Shown one piece after another: positions 7,752 to 16,412 of a stretch of 64,000 nt of DNA. The notes beneath the pieces are model-generated. The model did not search any database, was not told where the DNA came from, and saw nothing but the letters and a program-made list of their open reading frames with translations. The DNA lies in the NCBI RefSeq assembly GCF_013364355.1, contig NZ_CP054931.1, positions 2,666,001 to 2,730,000 of the forward strand. Direction: 5' to 3'. A program made the translations under genes and the position numbers. The stretch's first letter is position 1; the number at the start of each line of letters is the position of its first letter. The stretch comes from Stenotrophomonas sp. NA06056. Its GTDB lineage: Bacteria > Pseudomonadota > Gammaproteobacteria > Xanthomonadales > Xanthomonadaceae.

Positions 7752-8519
7752 TCAAAACGCGCTGGGGCGCGGTTCCGGCAACGGCTCGTCCACCAGCGGC
7801 TTCAACTCGGCATCCAGCGCCACGCGTTCGTCGAACACGAAGCAGCGGCCTTCGTAGCCCTCACCGCCCACTTCCTCGAAGTAACCGAGGATGCCGCCAT
7901 CGAGCTGCAGCACGTTGTCCATGCCGTCGTTGACCATCCACAGCGCCGCTTTCTCGCAGCGGATGCCACCGGTGCAGAAGCTGACCACGGTGCTGTCCTT
8001 CAGCGCCTCGCGATGGGGGGCGAGTGCTTCTGGCAGATCGGTGAACTTGTGGATGGGCAGTACCAGCGCATCCTTGAAGGTGCCGTACTCGATCTCCTGC
8101 AGATTGCGCGTATCGAGCATCACCACCGGCTTGCCAGCATCATCGTGCCCCTGCCGCAGCCAGCGCTGCACAGTGGCGGGATCGATCGCCGGCGCGCGCG
8201 GGTAGTCCAGCGGCTGGCCATCGTCGCGGCGGAAGCTGATGATCTCGTCCTTGACCTTGGCCTTCAGCCGCGCGAACGGCTGGTGCTCGCTGAAGCTGGT
8301 CTTGACCCGCATATCAGCGAAGCGCGCATCAGCATGCAGTTCCGCGTAGAAGCCATCGATATCGGACGGCGCGCCCGCCAGGAACAGGTTCAACCCCTCG
8401 CCTGCCACCAGGATCGTGCCCTGCAGGCCAGCCGCCTCGGCACGGGCCTGCAGCTGGTCACACAGGGCCTGCGGAGCGTCGATGACGGCGAAATGATAGG
8501 CAGCGGTATTGGCGATCAT
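7752..8519 (-). CDS. trhO: oxygen-dependent tRNA uridine(34) hydroxylase TrhO (YceA, rhodanese domain)
   Basis: 255 residues. An N-terminal alpha/beta domain carries TILVAGEGLNLFLAG. A rhodanese domain (about 125-220) has the catalytic cysteine in VSFCTGGIRCEKA and the motif LDTRNLQEIEYGTF. TrhO hydroxylates wobble uridine in tRNAs on the route to cmo5U and mo5U using O2. It is shorter than E. coli YceA (350) and lacks that protein's C-terminal cysteine-rich extension, but matches the UPF0176 core. No partner gene is adjacent. Confidence 0.9.
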   Translation of the reverse strand: MIANTAAYHFAVIDAPQALCDQLQARAEAAGLQGTILVAGEGLNLFLAGAPSDIDGFYAELHADARFADMRVKTSFSEHQPFARLKAKVKDEIISFRRDDGQPLDYPRAPAIDPATVQRWLRQGHDDAGKPVVMLDTRNLQEIEYGTFKDALVLPIHKFTDLPEALAPHREALKDSTVVSFCTGGIRCEKAALWMVNDGMDNVLQLDGGILGYFEEVGGEGYEGRCFVFDERVALDAELKPLVDEPLPEPRPSAF

Positions 8520-8565
8520 CCCGCCATTTTAGCGCCTGTCCGCCCCTGTATCAGCCTCCACCGTT

Positions 8566-8590
8566 CATCCACGCATGGCGTGGATCTACA
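8566..8590. repeat. single SMAG element
   Basis: TCCACGCATGGCGTGGA followed by TCTAC, identical in type to the units of the array at 5639. It sits just before a large structured repeat. Confidence 0.8.
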
Positions 8591-8610
8591 GACGCCGGAA
8601 ACTGTCGAAG

Positions 8611-8710
8611 GCGGGGCAGTGTGGGTTTGCGGGGTGTGAGCCGCATGGATGCGGCGACCAAGCCCCCAAGGATGGGTTTACGGCGGCCCCGCAAACCCAC
8701 ACTGCCCTGC
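8611..8710. repeat. structured palindromic repeat with 52-nt core (copy 2)
   Basis: A 24-bp stem with one G-U type pair (8611-8634 with 8687-8710) encloses a 52-nt core that contains GCCGCATGGATGCGGC and GGATGGGTTTACGGCG. The core is the same length as, and closely similar to, the reverse complement of the core at 1323-1374. The stems share only part of their sequence but both remain paired. The element lies between trhO and a DUF6164-like gene. There is no coding potential. Confidence 0.75.
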
Positions 8711-8784
8711 CATCCCACGGAAAGCCGCTTGTGATGTTGCTTGAGGGCCTCTGCGGGTGCCGGGTGTAACCCGGCCGAACACCC

Positions 8785-9150
8785 TTACCCCCGCAGCAGC
8801 ATGAACGGCAGCAGCACCAGCGCCGCCGCCACCGCCATGCCCAACAACACCAGCACCACGAACCCAGGGCGGCGCCGGAACAGGCTGCCAAAGGTCTCGG
8901 CGGTGCCATCGCGAAGGGCCTGCTCGCGCTCGGCGCGGACCCGCACTCCGCGGGTCGCTTGGTACTCGGCCATCAGCGCCTTGGCGCGCGCCTGGTCGGC
9001 ATCCTCGCGCAGCCACAGGCCGCCATTGGAAATGCCCCACGGGCTGGGTTCGGTGCGATACCAGGCGATGCCGTGCTGGTCGAGCAGCGTGCAGACATCG
9101 GCATATTCGTCGTCGCCGACATTGCGCAGATTGAGCAGGAGTTTTGCCAT
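8785..9150 (-). CDS. DUF6164-like protein with C-terminal membrane anchor
   Basis: 121 residues. The N-terminal part (MAKLLLNLRNVGDDEYADVC, then HGIAWYRTEPSPWGISNGGLW) looks like a DUF2007/DUF6164-type fold. An Arg/Glu-rich linker follows, then a single hydrophobic helix (FVVLVLLGMAVAAALVLLPF) at the C-terminus. Proteins of this kind are common in Xanthomonadales; the function is unknown. It stands alone, divergent from the FKBP gene 68 bp away. Confidence 0.75.
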   Translation of the reverse strand: MAKLLLNLRNVGDDEYADVCTLLDQHGIAWYRTEPSPWGISNGGLWLREDADQARAKALMAEYQATRGVRVRAEREQALRDGTAETFGSLFRRRPGFVVLVLLGMAVAAALVLLPFMLLRG

Positions 9151-9218
9151 GTGCCCATGATACCCGGCGCCGATGCGCTAACCTTGCCGCCCCTGACTCA
9201 TCACCTCCGGAGACGCCG

Positions 9219-9653
9219 ATGCGCCGCCTGCTGCTTCCCCTGCTGCTGTCCCTCGCCGCCGTTGGTTGCTCGCCGGAACCGTCCGGCCCACCGCCGGGAG
9301 GCACCATCACCGCGTTCGAGCGTATCGACACCCAGCCGGGCAGCGGCGCCGAGGCCGTGCCGGGCCAGAAGGTCAGTGTGCATTACACCGGCTGGATCTA
9401 CGACGAGCGTGCCGACAACAAGCATGGCAAGACCTTCGACAGTTCAGTCGAGCGCGGCGAGCCGTTCACCTTCACGCTGGGCGCAGGCCAGGTCATCCGT
9501 GGTTGGGATGAAGGCGTGGCCGGCATGAAGGTCGGCGGCAAGCGCACCCTGATGATTCCGCCGGAATTCGGCTATGGCGACCGCCAGGTCGGGCCGATCC
9601 CGGCAGGTTCGTCGCTGGTGTTTGATGTCGAGCTGCTCAATGTCCAACAGTGA
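9219..9653 (+). CDS. FKBP-type peptidyl-prolyl cis-trans isomerase lipoprotein
   Basis: 144 residues. The N-terminus is a lipoprotein signal with lipobox LAAVGC, predicting an acylated Cys at 17. One FKBP domain follows (about 45-144) with VSVHYTGWIYD, GEPFTFTLGAGQVIRGWDEG and IPPEFGYGDR, which hold the usual proline-pocket residues. It should catalyse prolyl isomerisation in the periplasm. The ATG at 9219 has CCGGAG upstream. Its last 14 bp overlap the next gene, so the two are translationally linked. Confidence 0.93.
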   Translation: MRRLLLPLLLSLAAVGCSPEPSGPPPGGTITAFERIDTQPGSGAEAVPGQKVSVHYTGWIYDERADNKHGKTFDSSVERGEPFTFTLGAGQVIRGWDEGVAGMKVGGKRTLMIPPEFGYGDRQVGPIPAGSSLVFDVELLNVQQ

Positions 9654-10887
9654 CGTACACCCGCCGCGTCGCGTTGCCGTCATCGGCGGCGGCCCGGCGG
9701 GGTTGTTTGCCGCCGAACGGCTGCGCGCGGCCGGCCTGGACGTTGATCTGTACGAGGCCAAGGGCTCGCCGGGCCGCAAATTCCTGATTGCCGGCAAAGG
9801 TGGGCTCAACCTCACCCACTCCGACCCACGCCCGCTGTTCGACAGCCGCTACCGCGAACAGGCGACTGCCGTAGGCCGTTGGCTGGACGGCTTCGATGCA
9901 CAGGCGCTGCGCGACTGGGCTGCTGGCTTTGGTGTGGAGACCTACGTCGGCAGTTCCGGCCGCGTGTTCCCGGTCGACCGCAAGGCCGCACCGCTGCTGC
10001 GCGGCTGGGTTCGTCGGCTGAAGGAACAGGGCGTGCGCCTGCACGTCAACCATCGCTGGCTGGGCTGGAGCGAAGACGGCGCACTGCGCTTTGCCACCGA
10101 GAATGGTGCGCTGGACGTGCGCGCCGACGCGACCGTGCTGGCGCTGGGCGGCGGAAGCTGGCCGCAGCTCGGCAGCGACGGCGCATGGGTTCCGATGTTG
10201 CAGGCACGCGCCATCGATATCGCGCCGCTGCAATCGGCCAACTGCGGATTCGACGTTGCGTGGACACCGTTCTTCGCACAGCGTCACGCGGGTGCACCGC
10301 TGAAGCCGGTCGTCGCACATTGGCATGACCTCGACGGCGAGCCCCGCATGCTGCAGGGCGAGTGCGTGGCCAGCGAGTACGGCATCGAGGGCAGCCTGAT
10401 CTACGCCCTGTCGGCCGACCTGCGCGACACCCTCAACCGTGACGGCCACGCCACGCTTTGGTTGGACCTGGTTCCGGGCCGTGACGAGGCACGCCTGCAG
10501 GCCGATCTCTCGCAGCCACGCAAGGGTCGCAGCTTCGGTGAGCACCTGCGTCGCCACGCGGGACTGGACGCCGTGAAGACCGCGCTGGTGTTCGAAACGC
10601 TGGGCAAGGATGCCGGCAACGACCTGTCCGCCGTGATCGCCACATTGAAACGCCTGCCGCTGCGCCTGCTGCGCCCGCGACCGATGGCCGAGGTGATCAG
10701 CACGGCCGGCGGCGTGCGCCTGGATGCGCTGGACGACGGATTGATGCTGCGGGCATTGCCGGGCGTGTTCTGCGCCGGAGAAATGCTGGACTGGGAAGCA
10801 CCGACCGGTGGCTACCTGTTGACGGCGTGCTATGCCAGTGGGCTGCGTGCGGCGGAAGGAGCGATCGGGTGGTTGGCCGGGCGGTGA
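9640..10887 (+). CDS. BaiN/HI0933-like flavoprotein (TIGR03862-type)
   Basis: 415 residues from MSNSDVHPPRR. The N-terminal Rossmann motif VAVIGGGPAGLFAAERL binds FAD. The HI0933 signature GSPGRKFLIAGKGGLNLTH follows, and the C-terminal FAD contacts GVFCAGEMLDWEAPTGGY close the fold. The family comprises NAD(P)/FAD oxidoreductases of unknown substrate related to BaiN. It overlaps the FKBP gene by 14 bp. A SMAG cluster follows directly. Confidence 0.9.
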   Translation: MSNSDVHPPRRVAVIGGGPAGLFAAERLRAAGLDVDLYEAKGSPGRKFLIAGKGGLNLTHSDPRPLFDSRYREQATAVGRWLDGFDAQALRDWAAGFGVETYVGSSGRVFPVDRKAAPLLRGWVRRLKEQGVRLHVNHRWLGWSEDGALRFATENGALDVRADATVLALGGGSWPQLGSDGAWVPMLQARAIDIAPLQSANCGFDVAWTPFFAQRHAGAPLKPVVAHWHDLDGEPRMLQGECVASEYGIEGSLIYALSADLRDTLNRDGHATLWLDLVPGRDEARLQADLSQPRKGRSFGEHLRRHAGLDAVKTALVFETLGKDAGNDLSAVIATLKRLPLRLLRPRPMAEVISTAGGVRLDALDDGLMLRALPGVFCAGEMLDWEAPTGGYLLTACYASGLRAAEGAIGWLAGR

Positions 10888-10897
10888 ATCCCGTCCA

Positions 10898-11016
10898 GTA
10901 GAGCCGAGCCCATGCTCGGCTGCTTCTGTAGAGCCGAGCCCATGCTCGGCTGCTTCTGTAGCGTCGTGCCATGCTCGAGCGCTGCTGATTCAAGCCGAGC
11001 ATGGGCTCGGCTCTAC
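10898..11016. repeat. SMAG cluster: three direct copies and one inverted copy
   Basis: GTAGAGCCGAGC-type palindromes start at 10898, 10928 and, in a diverged form, 10958. An inverted copy ends in CTAC at 11016. The two intact direct copies are 30 bp apart with an identical TTCT-containing spacer. They lie between the convergent BaiN-like and GNAT genes and may serve as transcript ends. Confidence 0.88.
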
Positions 11017-11036
11017 AGAAGGCATAACGGGACCGC

Positions 11037-11498
11037 TCACCAAGACCGGCGCATCTTCACCGAAGCCAACGCCACGCCACTGGGGTGCGGATACAGTTCT
11101 TCGCGTTCGGCGACGAACCCCTGCCGCTGGTAGAACGGCACGGCATTGAGCGAGGCCGACAACACCACCTCGCGCGCCGGATCGGCCAGGGCCAGCAACC
11201 GCTGCATCAGCGCCTGGCCGATGCCCTGCCCGCCTTGATCCGGATCGACGAACAGTGCGTCGATCTCGTTGCTCTCGGCATCAAGCACACCGAAACCCAG
11301 CACGCGGCCGTGATCATCCACGGCCACGACGCAGCCGCCCTGCCCCAGCAGCCGCGAATACTGCACCGGTGGCGGCGACGCCGACCATGGCGCGATCACC
11401 TGCGGCGGATAGTGGCTGCTGCACAGCTCGCGTACGCAACGCGTGCGCAGGGCCCACAGCGTGCTTACATCATCGATGGTGCCGGTCCTGAACTGCAT
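11037..11498 (-). CDS. GNAT-family N-acetyltransferase
   Basis: 153 residues from the ATG at 11498, which is preceded by GGAGG. The acetyl-CoA binding motif is VDPDQGGQGIGQALMQRLL, followed by a strand-helix VVLSASLNAVPFYQRQGFV typical of GNAT motif B. The acceptor cannot be predicted. It lies between SMAG repeats; a degenerate palindrome (about 11526-11548) is just upstream. Confidence 0.88.
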   Translation of the reverse strand: MQFRTGTIDDVSTLWALRTRCVRELCSSHYPPQVIAPWSASPPPVQYSRLLGQGGCVVAVDDHGRVLGFGVLDAESNEIDALFVDPDQGGQGIGQALMQRLLALADPAREVVLSASLNAVPFYQRQGFVAEREELYPHPSGVALASVKMRRSW

Positions 11499-11560
11499 GC
11501 ATCCTCCGTGTACAACTGATTGTGCTGCAGCCGAGCATGGGTTCGGCGCAACAACGCGGA

Positions 11561-13183
11561 TCACCGCGACTTGCTGGCCCGCAGCGCCTGGATCTTCGGC
11601 GGCGGCTGGAACGAATCACTGCGCGCGTCGGCCCAGAACGAATGGAACACCGCGTGGTCGGGCACCTTGTGCAGCAGTTCACCGGGTTCCAGGTAACGGT
11701 ACAGCGAAGCCAGCGAACGGATCTCGACCGGCGACACCCGGCGCAGGATGTGTTCCGGGCCAAGCTCGGCCGGATCGTTCAAGCCTGCCGCGCACAGCAG
11801 TTCCTTCAGCGCATGCAGCGTGTGCTCGTGGAAGCTGTACACGCGCGTGGCCTTGTCCGGTGCGTCCAGATGCTTCCAGCGCGCCGGATCCTGTGTGGCG
11901 ATGCCGGTCGGGCATTTGTCGGTATGGCAGCTGAGCGACTGGATGCAGCCCAGCGCGAACATGAAGCCGCGCCCGGCATTGCACCAGTCGGCGCCCATCG
12001 CAATGGTGCGGGCGATATCGAACGCGCTGGTTATCTTGCCGGCCGCGCCGATACGGATGTGCTCGCGCAGGTCCAGTCCCACCAGGGTGTTGTGCACCAG
12101 CAGCAACGCCTCGTGCATCGGCACGCCCACGTGATCGACAAACTCGGCGGGTGCTGCACCGGTACCGCCTTCGGCACCATCAACCACGATGAAGTCGGGC
12201 AGCAGACCGGTTTCATGCATTGCCTTGGCAATGCCGAACCACTCCCACGGGTGACCAATGGCCAGCTTGAAGCCGACCGGCTTGCCACCAGACAGCTCGC
12301 GCAAGCGGGCAACGAACTGCAGCAGTTCCACCGGCGTGGAGAATGCCGAATGGCGCGAAGGCGACACGCAGTCCACGCCCATAGGTACACCACGTGTCAC
12401 CGATATCTCGGCCGTCACCTTCGGCGCCGGCAGCACGCCGCCGTGGCCGGGCTTGGCCCCCTGCGACAGCTTGATCTCGATCATCTTGACCTGATCGTGG
12501 TTGGCGTTCGCGACGAAACGCTCCTCGCTGAAGCCGCCCTTCTCGTCGCGGCAACCAAAGTAGCCCGAGCCGATTTCCCAGACCAGGTCGCCGCCCATCT
12601 CACGGTGATACGGCGAAATCGAGCCTTCGCCGGTGTCGTGGTAGAAACCCCCCAGGCGCGCGCCTTCGTTCAATGCGCGGATCGCGTTGGCCGACAGCGA
12701 GCCGAAACTCATCGCCGAGATGTTGAACACGCTTGCCGAATAGGGCTTGGCACAGTTCGCACCGATCAGCACGCGGAAATCGTGCTTGGCGATGGTGGTC
12801 GGCGCCAGCGAATGGTTGATCCATTCGTAGTCCACCGCGTAGGTGCTGCGCAGGGTGCCGAAGGGCACCGTATCCATCTGGTTCTTGGCCCGCTGGTAGA
12901 TCAGCGCGCGCTGCTGCCGCGAGAACGGCACATCTTCCAGATCGCTCTGCACGAAGTACTGGCGGATTTCCGGGCCGATGGATTCCAGGCCGTAGCGGAA
13001 GTGCGCCATCACCGGATAGTTGCGGCGCAGGGTACTGCGCTTCTGCAGCAGGTCCCAGGTCCCCAGCGCCACCATCGCGGCGGTAAGGCCGACGCCCCAG
13101 TACCAGGCCGGCCAGATGGTGGCCAGCCACAGGCAGGTCGGTAACATCAGGATGGCGAGCAGGTAGACGATATACCGGTGCAT
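11561..13183 (-). CDS. FMN-binding glutamate synthase family protein
   Basis: 540 residues. Two N-terminal transmembrane helices (YIVYLLAILMLPTCLWLATI, then GVGLTAAMVALG) are followed by the GltB-type FMN and Fe-S synthase domain: MSFGSLSANAIRALNEGA, KLSQGAKPGHGGVLPAPKV, VDGAEGGTGAAPAEF and the cysteine motif CHTDKCPTGIATQ. These stand-alone synthase-domain proteins lack the amidotransferase part of GltB, and their reaction is not settled. The start MHRYIV has GAGGAA upstream. There is no gltD neighbour. Confidence 0.9.
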   Translation of the reverse strand: MHRYIVYLLAILMLPTCLWLATIWPAWYWGVGLTAAMVALGTWDLLQKRSTLRRNYPVMAHFRYGLESIGPEIRQYFVQSDLEDVPFSRQQRALIYQRAKNQMDTVPFGTLRSTYAVDYEWINHSLAPTTIAKHDFRVLIGANCAKPYSASVFNISAMSFGSLSANAIRALNEGARLGGFYHDTGEGSISPYHREMGGDLVWEIGSGYFGCRDEKGGFSEERFVANANHDQVKMIEIKLSQGAKPGHGGVLPAPKVTAEISVTRGVPMGVDCVSPSRHSAFSTPVELLQFVARLRELSGGKPVGFKLAIGHPWEWFGIAKAMHETGLLPDFIVVDGAEGGTGAAPAEFVDHVGVPMHEALLLVHNTLVGLDLREHIRIGAAGKITSAFDIARTIAMGADWCNAGRGFMFALGCIQSLSCHTDKCPTGIATQDPARWKHLDAPDKATRVYSFHEHTLHALKELLCAAGLNDPAELGPEHILRRVSPVEIRSLASLYRYLEPGELLHKVPDHAVFHSFWADARSDSFQPPPKIQALRASKSR

Positions 13184-13228
13184 GGCGTTCCTCGGTTGCA
13201 ACTGCCCCCGAGTCTACCGCGCAAGCAC

Positions 13229-14515
13229 CTAGAGGCGATCGTCGACCACGCTGCGCGGCCAGGCGGACTTCACGTCGTAGACCAGTCCACCGGGTGCCAG
13301 CAGGCTGCGGATATCGGCATCGTCCATCGCCTTGAAGCGCTCATGAGCCACCGCCAGCACCACCGCGTCATAGCTGCCTGCCGTCGGCTCGGCCAACCAG
13401 TTCACACCCTCGTCCGCCAGTGCCGCCGGCCCAACCCATGGATCGCTGACGTCCACCTGCGCACCGCTGTCGGCCAACCGCTGGGCCAGTTCCAGCGCGC
13501 GGCTGTTGCGCAGGTCCGGGCAGTCCTCCTTGAAGGTCACGCCCAGCACCAGGATGCGCGAGTGCGCCGGTGCACGACCTCGTTCGGCAAGCATCGTCAG
13601 CACCCGCTTGGCCACATGTTCGCCGACCCGGTTGTTGACCTGCCGCGCGGTATGGATGAGGTCGGGGTGGTAGCCCATGCTTTCGGACTTGTGCAACAGG
13701 TAGTAGGGATCCACGCCGATGCAGTGGCCACCCACCAGCCCCGGCCGGAACGGCAGGAAATTCCATTTGCTGCCTGCGGCATCGAGCACATCCTGGGTGT
13801 CGATGCCGAGGCGATCGAAAATCAGGGCCAACTCGTTTACCAGCGCGATGTTGACGTCGCGCTGGATGTTCTCCACCACCTTGGCCGCTTCGGCGACCCG
13901 CATCGACGGCACCGGGAACGTACCGGCCGTGATGATCCGCTGATACAGGCCATCGACCACCACAGCCACTTCCGGCGTTGAACCGGACGTGATCTTGCGG
14001 ATGTCGGCCAGGCGCCGTTGACGATCACCCGGGCTGACCCGCTCCGGACTGTAGCCGCAGTAGAAATCCTCGTTGAAGCGCAGCCCCGAGCCCTGCTCCA
14101 GCAGCGGCACGCAGACTTCTTCGGTGGTGCCCGGGTAGACGGTGGATTCATAGATCACCAGGTCGCCGGCGCGAAGATGGCTGGCGATCAGTCGCGTCGC
14201 CGAGCGCAATGGCTCCAGATCGGGTTGCTCGTAGGCATCGATCGGCGTGGGCACAGTGACGATGTAGACGTTGCAGGCGTCGAGCTGCGCAGGGTCACTG
14301 CTGTAGTGCAGCAGCGAAGCGCGGGCCAGTTCGTCCGGTTCCATCTCCAGCGTGTGGTCCTGCCCACTGGCCAGTTCGGCGATGCGTGCGGCATCGATGT
14401 CGTACCCCAGGGTGGGCAGCTGCCGGCCGAAGGCCACCGCCAACGGCAGCCCGACGTACCCCAGGCCGATGATGGCCGGAGACGGCGTCCGGGCTGCGCC
14501 GATCGGCGCACTCAT
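13229..14515 (-). CDS. tviB: nucleotide sugar dehydrogenase, TviB/WbpA type
   Basis: 428 residues. An NAD-binding Rossmann fold (AIIGLGYVGLPLAVAFG) is followed by the central dehydrogenase domain with VYPGTTEEVCVP, KVVENIQRDVNIALVNELA and the catalytic cysteine in GLVGGHCIGVDPYYL. The C-terminal UDP-binding domain has GVTFKEDCPDLRNS. Members oxidise UDP-GlcNAc or a related UDP-sugar to the uronic acid for polysaccharide synthesis. No glycosyltransferase genes are adjacent, so the product polymer is unknown. The start at 14515 removes a low-quality 25-residue extension. Confidence 0.9.
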   Translation of the reverse strand: MSAPIGAARTPSPAIIGLGYVGLPLAVAFGRQLPTLGYDIDAARIAELASGQDHTLEMEPDELARASLLHYSSDPAQLDACNVYIVTVPTPIDAYEQPDLEPLRSATRLIASHLRAGDLVIYESTVYPGTTEEVCVPLLEQGSGLRFNEDFYCGYSPERVSPGDRQRRLADIRKITSGSTPEVAVVVDGLYQRIITAGTFPVPSMRVAEAAKVVENIQRDVNIALVNELALIFDRLGIDTQDVLDAAGSKWNFLPFRPGLVGGHCIGVDPYYLLHKSESMGYHPDLIHTARQVNNRVGEHVAKRVLTMLAERGRAPAHSRILVLGVTFKEDCPDLRNSRALELAQRLADSGAQVDVSDPWVGPAALADEGVNWLAEPTAGSYDAVVLAVAHERFKAMDDADIRSLLAPGGLVYDVKSAWPRSVVDDRL

Positions 14516-14626
14516 GCGCGGCGTCCGGCAGCTGGCGACGGTGTCCACTGGGTCATGCGAGGGTCCGGGTGCAGGCAAACATGCCGACAAGGTTAACCGC
14601 GGTGGCGGCGCCAGACCACGCCCGGA

Positions 14627-15079
14627 TCAGGATCCCAGGCTGACGGCGGCGGGCTCGAGCTCGCCGTGCCCCCCTGTCCAGGCCCGCAGCAACAGGCAGA
14701 AGCCGTGGTCCAGATGATTCTGCTCCAGGCTGAAACCGTGCCACGGGGCCGCCACGATGCTGGCCAGCGTCGCCGCATCCACATGACGGTTGGCCATTGT
14801 CCAGCGCGGGAACCAGCGGGCCGGTATCGGGCCGGCGGCAAGCTGGGTGACGCTGCCGTGGCGCCGCGCGTTGCTGATGCGTGCCTGCACCGAGGCCAGT
14901 CCATCGCGCGGACCTTCGATGTACTGCAGGAAGCGGCTGCCATCGAACATCAGCACCCCGGTCACTCCGGCCATCCGGTTGAACGCGGTCGCATCGGCCA
15001 GCAATGCATCGAGCTCGGGCACGTCCAGTCCCGCCCTGGCCGTGCTGACATAGGCGTACGCATGCAACGGCATGTCCAT
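14627..15079 (-). CDS. short BLUF-domain blue-light photosensor
   Basis: 150 residues, consisting of one BLUF domain plus a short helical cap. Key flavin-site residues are present: Tyr in YAYVSTA, Asn in FNRMAGVTGVLMF, Gln in RFLQYIEGP, and Trp and Met in FPRWTMA. Such proteins bind FAD and change hydrogen bonding in blue light, then signal through protein contacts. No output domain is fused. The start has GGAGGGG four bases upstream. It is 58 bp downstream of the TraB/GumN gene, and cotranscription is possible. Confidence 0.9.
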   Translation of the reverse strand: MDMPLHAYAYVSTARAGLDVPELDALLADATAFNRMAGVTGVLMFDGSRFLQYIEGPRDGLASVQARISNARRHGSVTQLAAGPIPARWFPRWTMANRHVDAATLASIVAAPWHGFSLEQNHLDHGFCLLLRAWTGGHGELEPAAVSLGS

Positions 15080-15137
15080 CACTCCCCTCCTGAGTGCAGA
15101 GGAATATGACAGGAAGCACGAGGACTTCAAGCGTTGG

Positions 15138-16160
15138 CTATTCCGGCGGCGCCTCGACCTGGTAGCCGCGCTGCACCAACGCATCAAGATAGCCTTCGCC
15201 CAGCAGCAGGCTGACCGGCACCGTCGCAAAGGTGCCGGCGTGACGGGCCAACGCCGCATCGACGCCCTGCAGCCAACGCATGCGCACCTGCTGCGGCATG
15301 TTGCTCCAGCCACGTCGGCGCACGAAATCCGAGTCCTGCAGCAGTTCGCGGCAGGTCTGCGTCATCGCCGAACCCGACAACCGCCGCAGTGCAGCGATGT
15401 CGCCCAGCGCCCAGGCATTGGCCCGCTCACGCAACACCGGCGCCTGGAATTCCACGGTGTCGAGCGTGCGTTCGAAGCATGCACGGTCATCGACTTCGGT
15501 CGCCTGCAGCTCCTTCAACGTGCCACGGATGTCGTCGACCTTCAGCTTCACCTGCACATCCTCAGGCTTCAGGTCGCGGGCCTTGTAGGCGCGCCCGAGC
15601 GCTTCCGTCACCTGCTTGCCATCGCGCAGGCCGTTGCGCTTGAGGAACGCCTGGTACAAGCGACCGGACGCCACCAGCGGACGGTCCCTTTCTACGCCAC
15701 GATCATTGCCCAGGTAGGTCTGCTTCAGCCCCAGCCAACGCGTGTATGTTGCAGCCGGCAGGATCTGATCCAGCGTGCGCCCCTGCGGATCGCGCGCCGT
15801 CTTCAATGCCAGCGGCAGCAGGGTCAGCCCCTTGAACACACCGATCCTGGCATCGAGGCTGAAGCCCGGATCGCCCAGCACATGGTCGACACCGGCAATG
15901 GTCCGTTCGACGTCGTCGGAGCGCCATTGCACGCCGCTCGGCAGCGGCGAGACCGTTCCGAGAATCCACAGCACATGCCCCTGCGGAGCGGTCACCTTCC
16001 AGAGCCCCGGACCGGGCTGTTCCCCGGTCACCTGCACCGTGGCCATGTCGACCACCGGGCCAGTGGCCGCGGGTGTCTGCTGCGCGGTAGCCGTGCCGAT
16101 CGCCAGCATCAGCCCCAGCACGGCACTGCATCCGATCCATCGCCTGCCACGTGCACGCAT
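15138..16160 (-). CDS. TraB/GumN family protein, exported
   Basis: 340 residues with a Sec signal (about 1-26, ending TATA-QQ). The mature part opens with PGPGLWKVTAPQGHVLWILGTV, the hallmark of TraB/GumN proteins, and continues with a helical body to SLLLGEGYLDALVQRGYQVE. The family is distantly related to EreA/ChaN-type folds and suspected of metal-dependent hydrolysis; GumN sits by the xanthan locus in Xanthomonas. The function is unproven. It ends 58 bp before the BLUF gene. Confidence 0.85.
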   Translation of the reverse strand: MRARGRRWIGCSAVLGLMLAIGTATAQQTPAATGPVVDMATVQVTGEQPGPGLWKVTAPQGHVLWILGTVSPLPSGVQWRSDDVERTIAGVDHVLGDPGFSLDARIGVFKGLTLLPLALKTARDPQGRTLDQILPAATYTRWLGLKQTYLGNDRGVERDRPLVASGRLYQAFLKRNGLRDGKQVTEALGRAYKARDLKPEDVQVKLKVDDIRGTLKELQATEVDDRACFERTLDTVEFQAPVLRERANAWALGDIAALRRLSGSAMTQTCRELLQDSDFVRRRGWSNMPQQVRMRWLQGVDAALARHAGTFATVPVSLLLGEGYLDALVQRGYQVEAPPE

Positions 16161-16273
16161 ATCGCCATTTCCGGAAACGTTGGCGGACTGTACCCAGCCC
16201 CGCGCCCGACTGCGTAAAAGCAGCGTTAGCCGGCGGCAGCGGCAGCGATTCCGTTACAATCGGCGCGCTGCAG

Positions 16274-16360
16274 GCCCGGATGGCGAAACTGGTAGACGCA
16301 TCGGACTTAAAATCCGCCGGGGGCAACCCCATGCCGGTTCGATTCCGGCTCCGGGCACCA
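16274..16360 (+). tRNA. tRNA-Leu (anticodon UAA)
   Basis: 87 nt with encoded CCA. Acceptor stem GCCCGGA pairs with TCCGGGC. The anticodon loop CTTAAAA gives UAA. A long variable arm (GCCGGGGGCAACCCC region) and the T-loop TTCGATT are visible. Confidence 0.97.
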
Positions 16361-16412
16361 AGCAGAGCGGGCACTTCGCCCCGGCCGACAACGATGCACA
16401 AGGAGATTGCGG

